Assembly: GCA_000827495.1 (NCBI GenBank)
Contig: KN817541.1
Location: forward strand, 336,678 to 400,677
Reading direction: 5' to 3'
Source of the DNA: Hypholoma sublateritium FD-334 SS-4
Lineage: Eukaryota; Basidiomycota; Agaricomycetes; Agaricales; Strophariaceae
DNA length: 64,000 bases
How positions within the stretch are numbered: position 1 is the first letter of the stretch; the number at the start of each line of letters is the position of its first letter. Of the stretch, positions 1-12,350 are shown in pieces. A model generated the notes under the pieces. It saw only the letters and a list, made by a program, of their open reading frames with translations. It ran no database searches and was not told the DNA's origin. A program made the translations under genes and the position numbers.

Positions 1-1825
1 ATAGGATTCGACATCTGCGTGGTTGATATCGTGTATGTTAGAAGCATTATAATACTCCTCGAACTCAGCAGGCGTCTGAGGGACAGGGCGACCCCGCATT
101 TCAGTATTCCTCGTGTCGTTATCGGCAGTGACCGTGGTTCTCCCCAGCGGGTCGGTCACAGACACGAGAAAGTCGGGCGTTGTCTGGCGGGGTTTAGGGA
201 TGTACCCCATGTCGATGAAATATTGCCGAGCAAGATTGGCAGGGCCGTAGTATATCATCCGGCCTTCGTAGATTAAACATACTTTGTCGAAAGTGTTAAA
301 GAGGTTCTCCCCTGCTTGATATATGGACGCAATGGTAGAGACCTTAACAAGGTCTGTAGCGATCCTCAGCGCCCGAACAAACTCGAGAGCAGTACTGGAA
401 TCAAGACCGCGAGTGGAGCTGAATTTGAGCTCTGTGAGCACCATCACGTTCAACAGGAACAATTCGACGTACTTGTCCCACGACGTGATGAGACTTCTGG
501 TGGCAAGTGCTTCCGCAATACTGTTGCTCTCTGAATGAGGGCTTCAATCGAATAAACTACCAGAAAAAAACGCACGAGACACGCTTCTTTTCGCCACCAC
601 TAACACCCCGTATCGAGGCATCTCCGACCATGGTGCCCTTCACATGATTGAGTCCGAAGACCGTCAGATAGATATCAGTCACTCGGCGGGTAAAAGCTGC
701 TCTGGAGATTTGCTCGATGCGCGGTTGTGGAGCTCGAGTTTTTGCAGCAAAATGTATCGTCTGGTCTACCGTCAAAGTCGGAAAATGGACATCATCTTCT
801 GGACAATATTGCACATCGCCGCGACAGTGGGTTTTGACTTGGGAAGGAGTTATGGAGTCATAATAAACGTCCCCGTTGACTGAACGGAATTCATCGCGTT
901 GGTTTGCCAGTACTTTGAGAAGTGTGCTGCAGCCAGATCCAGGTCGGCCAAGAACCACTACCACTATAATGAGGACTGAGCCCATGATGTTAAATCGACC
1001 ACTTACAGAGCATTTCGCCAGGACGAACGACCCCTTCAAACCTGCTCAATATATTTCGTTGGGGCGGATTACGCAGTTGACGTATGCCGCTTAATATATC
1101 CAAGAAGTTGAACATACTGCCTAGAGTGCCTTGATATGCCGCCGATGTTCCGACCCCGACTACCGAGAGATTTTGAAATGCAACTCCAAGGGTACGCGTC
1201 TTGATTTGAGCTTCATCGACTCTGCACAAGGTTTAGAAAAAGATCGCCGAATTATGCACATATACCTGGCATACTTCTTTAGATAGCGCCGCACAATTTT
1301 TTCAAAATCAAAGGGTTCATCGCTTGCGTCTCTGGCTGTCGTGGCCTCGGAGGTTTGAAGCGACTGGTCGTGAAAAGACGAGGGATGGTCGCGCGAATCA
1401 CTGTGGTCGCTGAGAGATCGGTAAAGGGAGCGGGCGCCTTCAGGGTCAAAATAATCGGCGGAAACTCGAGAACATGCTTTGGCCAATGGAGGTCGCTGAG
1501 CAGAGTCACCATGAACTGGAGGAAAGATATGTGGTACTCCCCGTTCCTTCTCCATGTCTGGGGCCTGACGAGAAGCGGAATCACCATGTTGTCCACTGGG
1601 TCCGCTAAGAGTTCGTGAGAGGGAATGAGCTCCCTCGGGATCAAAGTAATCCAAGGAGACCCGCCCATGCGACCTGGGTGATCGAGGAAATTCTGGAGGC
1701 GTGTGGTAAACCGGAGGAGGGGCGTGTAGCGACAGGTCGCACAGTTCTCGTTCCCTCGTTTCGTCTGAGAGTGGATCGGCCAGAGGCCGTGATGAATACC
1801 CAGAGTTGCTCATGGTTAGGAGCAA
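1..1825 (-). CDS. PDR/ABCG multidrug transporter, 5' part only
   Basis: N-terminal part of a full-size pleiotropic drug resistance ABC transporter, an ATP-driven plasma-membrane exporter; the rest lies beyond the left edge. The start is the ATG at 1825 or the in-frame one at 1813 (MSNSGYSS). After a Ser/Pro-rich leader come the PDR N-terminal domain and the first nucleotide-binding domain. Walker A reads GRPGSGCSTLLK, with the Cys usual for PDR NBD1, and the signature reads VSGGEKKRVS. It continues through SIAEALATRSLITSW, STRGLDSSTALEFVRALR and a D-loop/H-loop region to MIYYGPANLARQYF. Introns lie near 1250-1205, 1015-968, 570-530 and 465-410; all are short GT-AG introns. The leader holds a duplicated motif, RVSLDYFDPEGA and RVSADYFDPEGA. 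Family identification is firm; substrate is unknown. Confidence 0.93.
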
Positions 1826-3051
1826 GCACCTTCGACGACGGTTGTATGAATCAGGCTACCCGGCGAAGGTTGTTTCAACTCCGGGACTCGGACTAGGCAA
1901 GATCGCTGCTAGACACATACTACGTCACGTCCGATCTTGGAACCGATTCATCGCCGGATCTGAGGTAAACAAGACGACTGTATGCGATTCAAGTCATAGC
2001 TCATGCATCATGTCGTTTCGGAAAGAGGTTCTTCACTGTGAAATCCAAAATTCTCCTGAACTCAATCCTGACATTTCGTAGGTCGGTTGGTGGTTGGTCG
2101 GAGGTCTCGGTCGAGATTCCGCGCGAAGGTGTTGCAGAGGTATTGCAGAAGTATAGTCCAAGTATGATTGCAGTCATAAGCCGCAATTTGTTTGGGAGTA
2201 CTTGAGAGAGATCTAATATAAGTATAGGCTGCAGTAGGGACGACTCGGACGGTCACGGCGCCGGGCGGACGGTCGCGTCGGAGATGACGAAAACACGTGA
2301 TATCATTACGCACGCGCGCCAAAAAGTTAGCGCCCATACCCATGGCAGATGGTGAGTTCCCCGCCATTTGGATCAGTCTTGTCCCTTTAAATATGTATAC
2401 ATAATCAGGAAGAATCATTAGTTAGTAGCCACGTCGGTATTTCAGCTATCAAAATATGAACGACCCCCAAAGCAGGAAACGAGTCGAAATGCCTGAAGGA
2501 ATCTCATTCTTCATATACAATTCCCTTAGTGGAGACAACAAAGTGCCCTTGATACCCTTTGTAAACTCATTTATGGACGCCCCCCCGGCTTCCCAGTACC
2601 CAGGAAACCACTACCTTTCTGGCAAGCTATTGAAAGTACATACCTGGCAAAATGTTTTTATTTTGATATGAATCTTGATACTTACTTGTGTTGTGTTCAC
2701 GTCGACTCAACGTCGACTCGCGTATAGGAATATCACTGGTGGGCATTGGGTCCATGTAGTCAATCTCCGCCCACACTGACAAATGATTCGCGTAAAAAAA
2801 GTCCCATTATTCTACCTATGCAATTATGATGTAAACGTGGTGGCTGTAAAGTCCGGATGTAAATGACAGGAGATAGTATTACTGTATGTATTTGTGGTGA
2901 ATAATTGTCGGGCAGAAGGGAGCGGAGCGAAGTCCAATGTACCAGTATATGAGCGACGACCAGGGAGGCAGGCAGGCATGGAGGGGTCGTGATAGATATA
3001 GTTCGGAAAGGGACAGTCCTAGTCCTGGAAAGCAAGAGAATAATGTAGAAC
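1826..3051. other. Intergenic, ABC transporter upstream / chitin synthase 3' side
   Basis: No gene supported. It should hold the promoter and 5' UTR of the leftward transporter and the 3' UTR of the leftward chitin synthase. Short ORFs here have no recognisable domain. Confidence 0.5.
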
Positions 3052-6000
3052 CTAATTTTGGTTAAGAAGCGCGCGGTCGATGGCCGCGTTGATAGATGCC
3101 TTGCGCGACGTCAGGTCCATCCCGAAGTGGTCTTCCAGCTGACGGCGGATCTCGCGTTTGGTCACGGAGTTGAGGTCTGCCATACGCAGCACCTCGTTGA
3201 CGGCGCGTTCAATGTCTACATCGGACGGCCCACCACCACCACCCAGAAGGTCCATATCCTCTGGCGTGCCTGTTCGGGGAATTTGCATGTCGAGGTAGTT
3301 GGTCACTGGTCGCGACGGTACGGGCTGGAGGAGCGCAGTCTCTTGCAGGTTGTTGAAAGGAGATTGCGGTGTATTCCTGCCTGACTGGTAGTTCGGTGGG
3401 GGATACATGCCTAGTTGCGACGGTGCTGGCGAAAAGCTTCGAGGCTCGGCGTACAATGTTTCGCGGCCGTAGAGAGATGCGGTGTGCGATTCAGGGTAGC
3501 CTTCATTCTTGCCCTTCATTGGGGGCACCCACGAGCCAATACTGTGATTCGATTCCTTATCCCACAGCTCATTTTCCTACGACGCAGGTTAAATTAAATG
3601 GCTGAACAAAACGCTGAGTAAAAGGAAACTTACATAGTCACTCCAGGACTTGAGTGGAATGGAGCGCGGATCAAATTTGCCTTCATCCTGGAAACCAGGT
3701 CGTCAGATCGGATGGATGGCATAGAACAAGAGACGCATACATGAACGATCATCTTCTTGCCGGATTCCCCTAGAACGAGACGAGTCGCACCCCACGAGAA
3801 ATCGTCCATCTTCCAGAACGAGTACAGAGGGAGGAAGAACGAGAACACAGGAACGGCAAGGATGTAGAAGAACATCCACCCAATCATGTCCCACTTGCGC
3901 CGCAGTATGAAGACTAGTGCTTGCAGACCATAAATCGCGGCGATCATGATCAACGATAGCTGAGGAATCGCTTTGTGCAATCCAGCTGTGAGGTAGACGA
4001 GATATACAATCTAAATGGATAGTCAATTAGCAAGGCCTGACACAGAAACATGAACAATGAACTCACGTAGGCAACAGTGACCGGTTGAGTAAGAGTAGAC
4101 AGGAGATCGATCATGACAATGAAGCGCATAGAGAAACAACAGAAACCGCACAGCTGCTCCAAGAAAATAAGCTCGCCAAGATTGTGCACAGTCGAGTTGA
4201 TCCAGCGACGACGCTGCGACAAGAGGACCTTCCAGTCGTCGGGCGCGACAGTGTAGGCGTGCGCATCGCGGATGAACTGCGTTTTGAACCGAGGGAAATG
4301 TTTGAGTAGGAGTGTTGTCAGGTATCGATCCTCTCCGAGGTGCAGGAGATTCTTCATGTGTAGGGTATCGACACGATTTTCCGAATAGTCATCAACCAAC
4401 TGGTTCGAGATGAGAAGTGGCTTGTGGGTATCGGGTGTCCGCAAGCGATAGAGCGTGAAACAACCAGGCAAACAAGTGACCGAGCCGAAAAGACTTTCGA
4501 ATGCCTTTGCCATGTGATGGGAAATGAAGTATTCATAAACCTTTTGAGAAACAGTCAGCTACAGAAGATCAGTCGTACGAAGGCAGGTACTGACCTGCAT
4601 CATTGTGATCAACGACTGCCTCGCATTTGCCAATTCAGTTTCACCGCAAGCGCCTAAGAGTTTCTTGTCGTGGATCATACTAGAGAAATTATAAGCAAAC
4701 GAGCTCGATGGTCTGAGAACACCACTTACGCCGAGATCAAGCGGTTAACAGACATGGGATCGACAGTCGTATCAGCATCCACCATGAACAGATACTCATA
4801 GAATGAGGGATTGACACCGATAACATTCTTGATCTGGTGATACATTTCCAGCTCGAGTGGGTTCATCGGCGAGTTGAAATGCACCTGTATCAGCATCAAT
4901 AGACAACCCCAGCCACATGTAACGTCCAACAACGCACCTTGTTCAGGAAATGCATGAGTAGCAACTGCGAGTCACGTTTACCACGATTACCAGGGCGCGA
5001 GCGCTCCGTGGGCTTGCCGACCTTAACGATGACGAGGTACGGCACGACATGGCCCGCGCATTCATACAGCCCGGAGTACACCTTACCCATGTTATGCTGC
5101 TTCGCGCCCTCGCCAATCGACATGAAGCTGAGCGGCTCGGGGTCGAGATTTGGATCCGCGCCGAGGATGTCAAGCACGATACGCGGCGTCGGACGGTCGT
5201 TGCCGGACCCGACAATGTTTCCATCACAAATAACGACGATGAGCTTGCGCTTGTCATCGTATTTCATCTGGGCGAGCGAGTCGATCGTGCGGCGCAGCGA
5301 GACGTCACCCTCTGTGTAACACGGCACCTGGCAGATCACAAACTTGTCATGGTCCTCCGGGGCCCGCGCTGCGCCAAAGTTGACTGATGCCAAGAACTTG
5401 AAACCGATAATGGAGACCATGATCACCGACAGAGCGAGCAGGATGTAGTTGGCGAAAAGGCACTGAGCCGATTGGCGGTTGTCGACCCTGGCAACGAGGA
5501 AGAGATTGCGCAAGCAGACTTTCTGGGCGGCGAGGACGTCCTTATCGATGTCCAACGAGTCGAGCTTCTTCGTAATATCCTGACCCGCATTGATCTTGAA
5601 GAGATCGAGGACAGATGTATGCATGAAGTTGACGTCAATACCAGCCGGTGCTTGGGTACCATCTGGGGTGCGCAGGGCCGGAGGGCTTGTAAGATAAGTG
5701 GTAAGATCATACACTAAGCCATTGTAGATGGCAATCGAGCGGCCGCTACTGGCAGAGCTGCGAATAGCTTTGGGAGTTTGGCCAACAAATCCAACACGAC
5801 TTTGGTAGCGCATCTGAACCATGCTCTCGAAGTACCAATCAGGACGTGAGTCGTTGGTGAACACCCTGAAGTCATGGTACTGCGCGTTCGGGTCCGTGGT
5901 GTTCGCAGAATCCAGAGTGACATATGGGCTGACCGAACCATTAACACCATTGCAAAGAGCGCTAACCTAGAAACCCAAAGTCAGCTCGGCACAGCATTCT

Positions 6001-9000
6001 GGCGAAAGTAAAACGTACCTGTACTGGGAATATGTTATCCGCTGACGCGCCACCATACTGAAGAATAGACTTGGTCGGCACAACGCCCACAATACGCGCA
6101 TGCGTCTGCGCTACGGACGTCAAATCAAACACCTCTCCCCTGATTGAGACGAGGACGTTATTCGGGCTAAGCGCAAACGAATGGGACGCCAATTCCGCCG
6201 AGTTGAAAACATGCTCCGTGGGACAGATCAGCAAGCCAAGGACCGCAACAACGAAGATCGCACAACCACAGATGAACCAGATGATGATGTTGAGAGCGAG
6301 CTTCTCGCGCCATGCCTGGCGCACGTCGATGCGCTTCATGCGCCCGAGGTACGTGAGCAGCAATGTCGGCACCCACCATGTGAGAATCCAGCAGAGTGCG
6401 ACCCAACGGCGGCGCGCGGAGCTCTCCTTCAGCACCTCGCTCGTCTCGCCCTCCTGGATCTCGCCCGCGAGCGCCTCCTTCTCCATCAGCCCGTGCTTGT
6501 CTGTGTTCTGGAACATGTTGCGCGACGGCGCGTAAGACTCGGAACCAAAGTTCGACACGGAGTCGTCTCGCTGGCTTGTGAATTTGCTGCGGTGGTCGTA
6601 GTCCTCACCCGACTTATCCTCGTAGTCGTCACCGTATTCGTCTGCTCGCTGGAATGGTGAAGCGTTTGCGACTAGTGGCAGCGCTTGGCTGGAGCCGGCG
6701 TAGGCATCGCTGTATTGACCCGCCCATGGAGAGGACTCAACGTCCTCCTGGGGAGAACGGTATGGGGCATATGGGTCCTGGGTACCCCGTGGGCCGAGCC
6801 CAGCCTCCGCCTCAGCATCGCGCATGCGGTTCCTCTTCTGTTCCTCTGTGTCTCTCGCGCGAAGTTGGTCTTCGAATTTATGGAATGCCGCTTGCGACAA
6901 GAACACCTGAAAGCAGTTATTGAAAAAGGGACTGTGTGCAAAAATGAATACCCATACCTTGTGTAGGCCAAGCACTAGATCTTTCTCGCCCAATCCAAAC
7001 GCAGTTCTCGCCTGCGCAATCACCTCTCTGTCGTCGCCTTCCGTGACGCCGCCAGCTGACAGCCCATCGCTGTACCGCTCACAAAACTCTTCGGGGGTCA
7101 TCGTAACCTCAAACACATTCACACTGCGCTTCGCAATCTCCACCAGCCCCGCCGCCTTCACCTGACCCTTGACGCTCCGGCCTTCCAGTTGGTTGGGTAG
7201 TTGCGAGTCGTTCGGGTTGATGCAGAAAACATACCACGGCTGCGTTTCGTCGATTGTCTCGAACAGGGTATCTAACGCCGCTTTGAACTCCCCCGCGACG
7301 CACGGGCTGCTGCTCGTGATGTGGCCTAGGGGCCCAGGTGCGTCGTCGTCGTCGCGGTCCTTCTCCTCGACATCGACATTCTCTTTGACAGTTGGCATGC
7401 GCTTGAGACCATTCTTCCGGCGAGTCGACGGCGCGCGCATGGGTTTGACGGCCTGCTGCGCCGCGACGATGGTGTCCTCGTTGCGCGGGTGGGCCTGGAT
7501 GGCGATTGCCTTCGCCGAGAAAAGTCCCTTGACAAAGGGGTTGATGGAGCCAGATCCCTCGAAGCCATCGGCACCACGGAGCAATGAAACAAAGTCGGGG
7601 TTGATAGCATCGAGGTTGCGGTCGAGGAAGCCCTCCGAGGAATATGTAACAGAACCGTTATAATGACTGACTGTGAATGTCGGGAATCCGGAGCGGTCGA
7701 TGGTACCCGTCTTGAAGGAAGAGTGGTTACCCCACCGCTTGCTGAACGCCTCGACCATGGTCTGGTCAGTCTTCTTCGGCTGGCGACGAGCTTGGTCGTC
7801 CATGATGTGGACAAGGCCACCAGGGGAGTTTTGCATGAGTCGGATGCATTCCGTGTTGTCAAAGAATGGGACTTGGGGCACAAGACGCGAGATGCCCTCC
7901 AGGCTGTACTCGCTGACATGCTTCTCGAAAATGCTCTTCTGTATCCAATTCTGCAGCCGTTCGTTGGCAAAGTTGATGCAGAATTGATCGAGGGAGTTGG
8001 GGCGGCTGGACATATTCTGAGGTCCAGGCAGATCAAAGAGTCCAATGAAGGTCGTAAAGTCTTCCTTGCAGAGACGCTGGTTGATATGTTCGTTCAACCA
8101 GGCAAAAAGGAGTGAGTAGAGCGTCTTGGCCAGGTCGTCACGATTATCGGAAGCGCCATCTGGGTCGAGGAAGACGGTGCACAGTTCCTTCTTAACGAGC
8201 TTGGTCTTGTACGAAAGAGCTGCTTCCAGCTCCGGTGGTTGGACGCCGAGGAAGTCTGCGACGATCTCGAGCAGGTCGACATTACGAACCACGGCCGCAT
8301 CTTCGTTGCGGTTTCGGTCAACAGTAAACTCAAGATTGCCGAGGTGGAGAATGGCGGCAACCAGCTGGCACGTCTGTGCAACGTGACGCTTTGAGAATCC
8401 AATAGTCTTCAGAGCTATTTTAAGTTGGTCAAATCGTAAGCCGTCATCATCGCGAGCTCCGTTGGGCCGGGAGACTGTCCCACGGTGTCCTAAGTAGCGG
8501 TAGGTCGTTTTGTCCAACAAATGCAGATGTTGGCGCTCCTCCGGAGACGCGCCGGCGACAAGGTAGTAGAAAATGTGGAAATTCCGCTCGCCTGAGGGTA
8601 CAGCTGAAACGCGGTTCCGTTCAAGGTAATAGTCGAGCGTTTTCACGCCAGTGAGGCGGCCCCTCTCGGAAAATTGAAGTTCGGTATATTTCCCAAAACG
8701 GGAGGCGTTGGGATTGAAAAGAGTGCGAGCGTTGCCGAATGTTTCGAGAACGAATTCAGAGGCGGGGAGTTGGCTTGCTAGTTTCGAGCCTTTCTTGCCA
8801 GGGTTGCTCACACTAAGCTCAAGAAGCGACTTGATAGCCAATCGTCGATTCTCTGACTTTCCACTGCCTGTCTCGCCGCTACCAGGAGATCAGCCTTGCA
8901 CACCTGACAGACAAAGAAAACAGGCTCACCTGAGAACAATGCACTGATCCTGTGTCGTCCTCCGCATGTGATAGTAGGCGTCGTTCGCCATCTGGAAGAT

Positions 9001-9249
9001 GTGGGGCGATAACCGTTCGTGGTGCTCCGACGAGTCCCTGTATTCGGCAGCATACTTGTGCAAAATGGAGTCGGCATTCGAAGACACGTATTTGTGGGGG
9101 TTGAGGGCGATAAGGCCGGAAGTTCCAACGCTGGTATAGATGGTATCTGTCATGAACCGCTCGCGAAGACATGCAACGACGATGTCGTCCGAGATTTGGG
9201 CAAGGTGGGCGAGGTCTGTGACAGCCTCGAGCCGCTGGTGAGCACTCAT
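3052..9249 (-). CDS. Chitin synthase with N-terminal myosin motor (class V/VII type)
   Basis: Membrane-bound UDP-GlcNAc polymerase that makes cell-wall chitin. The start is [10 protein letters not shown] at 9249; an in-frame ATG 24 nt upstream (9273) is an alternative. Order: a myosin-like motor (P-loop [12 protein letters not shown], created by removing the 8929-8879 intron; switch [13 protein letters not shown]; a degenerate switch II DLPGPQ), membrane segments, cytochrome-b5-like stretches ([19 protein letters not shown]), then the chitin synthase 2 domain with DADTT, EDRYL and QRRRW. C-terminal membrane helices follow, then a DEK_C-like tail ending RALLNQN. An in-frame 51-nt intron (6957-6907) has no stop and hides in a long ORF; another is 6018-5967. 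About ten introns give roughly 1,880 aa. All catalytic motifs are present, so the gene looks functional. Confidence 0.96.
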
Positions 9250-9273
9250 GGCTGCTGAAGACTGTCTGTGCAT

Positions 9274-10555
9274 CGTTCAGGAGGCTGAGCGGGCAGCGAA
9301 GACCGCTCAAAAGGCGTTTTTAGGGGAGGAGGTGGTGGTCGTGGTGTAAGGTATAAAATTCCCACGTGCCTCCCCTCGCCGAACCCTTCCTCAACGCTGC
9401 CGTACACAATTGGCCATTCTCGTTGTTCCTCAAACTTCCAGCACAAACCTTGCGGCCTCCCAGGCACATATATACAAGGCAACACAAGACAATATTTCAT
9501 TCAAAAATCCTTCCAACGCCGTCTGAGTATCCGTAGAAACCCCATGGTTGGATTTGGAGCGCGTGGTTTCCGAATGGTCACCTTTCCGCTGAGTAAGGCG
9601 ATGACTGTGAAATCACGCCTCCGGTGAAAAGCAACCGTCAAACAGCCTCCTTCACGACATGAGCATCATAAATAGGCAGACGCAATGTCTACTTTCACAA
9701 AATACCATACTTAATCCCTTGTACTGCCAGTCCATAATCTAGACATTGAACTTCGCAAAATCCCGGAATCGAATAGACTCGCAGTTACTCAAAGGGTTCC
9801 GAATTCCATTGAGAGAATAGTCTTCTCGCCGTCAGTAGACCCCCACTACTTGATGAACAGAGGAAAGAGACATTGATATCAGTGTCGCAATTACACAGGT
9901 GGGATCAGACGAAATTCTGAGTGGGTCGGGGTAAATACCACCCTCGACGTCATTCATTGCATCCGAATATGTGAAATCGGAGCCACTATTATAACTCTCT
10001 GGAGGTTATAGAGCAGAGCATGCGGTGCTGAGCCTGTGGAGAGGTAGGGGAATGACAATGCTCATTATGTAGAGTAAGCGGCAGGAATGTCAGCGATGAA
10101 GTTGACCAAGCCTCGAGGAGTCGACGTTTCATCACACTGAAAGTGATGACATTCGAAGGTCTCGACCGTGATCCATGTCAAGTCTGACACACGCCGCTTA
10201 GAATCTAATGTTCTGCGCAGCCAGGAAGGTGGCGAGCGGGGGTACTCGCTAAAAATAGAACTTGCTGTATTTACTGACCAATTTGCGGGCGCCAATTTGA
10301 CACGAATTGCAATTCGAAAGGGTGCTACGGCTCCAAGGGATACTGCCCAAGAAATACCATTTCGTTCAATCAAGTCCAAGTTTGCGCGCGTGTGTATATC
10401 ACAACAGCATCGATGGCTACACGAGGCGGCTAAATGTAATCCAGACCTCGCGCTGCACGGCCTAGCACATCATGCACATCGTATACGAGGCATCAGATAT
10501 ACTGTTGCACATCATGTAGAACACACACTTCTGCTGCTGTACTTACAAATGCATC
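9274..10555. other. Intergenic, chitin synthase promoter side
   Basis: About 1.28 kb without a supported gene. The right part should be the 3' UTR of the PTPA gene and the left part the chitin synthase promoter. No repeat or RNA gene was recognised. Confidence 0.5.
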
Positions 10556-12021
10556 CTAATCGAAAGGCACCGGCCTAATCCCGGGGCCCGTCAATTTAGC
10601 CCCAGGCTCCTTCTCCGAGCGCGCAGCGGCGAAGATGGATGGCACCGGGATGCCACAGCAGTCTCCCCAGCCGACCTCCCGCTGGCCCGCGCCACCGAGA
10701 TCAGGGTGTGCGTGAGCATGCCCCCGGTGCGCGTCGTCTTCGTTCCCGTCCACGCGCGGGCTTTCTGGCCCGTCGTACGTCAGGATCGAGCCAAAGAGGA
10801 AGTGCTGGATCACCGGGAGCTTGCCGAGCACTTCCGCGAGGTACATTTTAATCATGCCGGAATTGACTTTGTCCCATGTCTTGACCTGCGGAGGGGGTTT
10901 CAGTGATAGGCTGGCAGGGGGCGACCGAACACCTACAGCGGAAATGTCGTCTAGCATGGGCGAATGCCACCGCAGCGAGGCGCTTTTAATCTTGGATGAA
11001 TCAGACAGTGTATTAGTTGATCAGGAGTTAGAACATACAGAGTTGATGAAAGCGATGCAGGCAAAATAGATATAATATTGTGAATATTCCTCAACGATTT
11101 CGGCGTCGTGAATGGACTTTGGTTTGATGTATTTGTGGCCTTGGAGGACATTAGCATACTCTTTGACAGATAATGTCAAATCGATACCTACCTCGCAATT
11201 GTGCAGAGCCAAACAAGAATGGTAGGAAGTGATAGTCGTCCAGACCCCACACGCCGTGCGAGCCTGCAGGTTCGAGCCAATATGACGACTGCAGGACACG
11301 CATGATTTGGATATATCTGACGGCCGGAGTGAGTGTGCGCCAGTATTTTAGGTATGCAGCTGTCTTACCTCCAGAAGACCTTGAGGACAATCGCCTTATG
11401 ATCGCTCTCTTCCAGCACTCCCAGCCGCTCTAAGCATATTCTGCGAACGGTCATGCAGTGATTCGAGGGTCATAGAATCACGACGTACAGCCAACACAAG
11501 AAGTTAAGCTCCATTCCACTGCCATAGTCGATCCGGGTCCGACTGCCCCAGGACTCGTTGAAGTAAACCGAGATCTCCAGGATGCTCTCAGTAGGCAGAT
11601 GCGACAGGGTAGAGTGAAGTTCCGGTGATTTCTATCGGATATTGATATTCAATGAAAGCCAGCTCGATCGTTGGGTATTCAGCTCACCTCTGTGATTCGG
11701 TCGTAGAATGTCCGGAACGCAGGGTTTCCGAATCGCGACGCAGCATTATCCACGGGCGGGGTGTCCTTCGCGATCCTCTCGACTTCTTCAAGCAGCCCTA
11801 GTACAGCTAAGATGCCCTAATCATATATGTTTTGAAGCTTGCACCGATAAATGTGTAATACTCACATTCGATTGTGAACATTCATCGTTAAGCTTCGACC
11901 CGACGACGGCGTTGTTCAGGGTTTCAATGTACGAGACTATGTCATCGTGTGTCTTGGATTTCTGAAAGTATTCTAACTGTTCCTTTGATAGTATGGCTTT
12001 CCGTGGCACTTGGAAAGACAT
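10556..12021 (-). CDS. Serine/threonine phosphatase 2A activator (PTPA/RRD family)
   Basis: A peptidyl-prolyl isomerase-like chaperone that helps assemble active PP2A. The start [19 protein letters not shown] is at 12021. Spliced exons carry the family landmarks in order: [68 protein letters not shown] with [45 protein letters not shown]; and [14 protein letters not shown] leading to [15 protein letters not shown]. The tail has the fungal ending [11 protein letters not shown] and stops RPVPFD. About eight short introns split it. It looks intact. Whether it is the RRD1 or RRD2 type was not decided. Confidence 0.95.
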
Positions 12022-12350
12022 GATTCGGATTGAAGATGGAAGTTGGGAAGCAAATGCGAGGAGGGCTTATTATAGCTTGGCTAAAGCACGTGTGTCGGCC
12101 ATGACAAAAGAATTGAACTAGAGTCGTTTGAACAACATGAAGTTGAACTCTCACAAATCCTTGTCTAGTCCTGCGGGTTAACATTCGGACTATCAGAAAG
12201 ACCTCGAACACCTACGCGAAAAGCGAAGACTTATCAACGCGTAACAACACCCCGAGGAACGAAGTCTTGGGAAAACGCGATTTGGTCAAGATATCTTACA
12301 GTGAGTTTACATTTACCATCGCCACCATTTTTTCGAGAGATCAAGGTCAG
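12022..12350. promoter_or_regulatory. Divergent promoter region between PTPA and F-box gene
   Basis: 329 bp separates two divergently transcribed start codons, so both promoters must lie here. No specific element could be identified. An in-frame ATG at 12267 would lengthen the F-box gene by 28 residues. A GTGAGT at 12301 followed by an AG before 12351 could instead be a 5' UTR intron. Confidence 0.45.
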
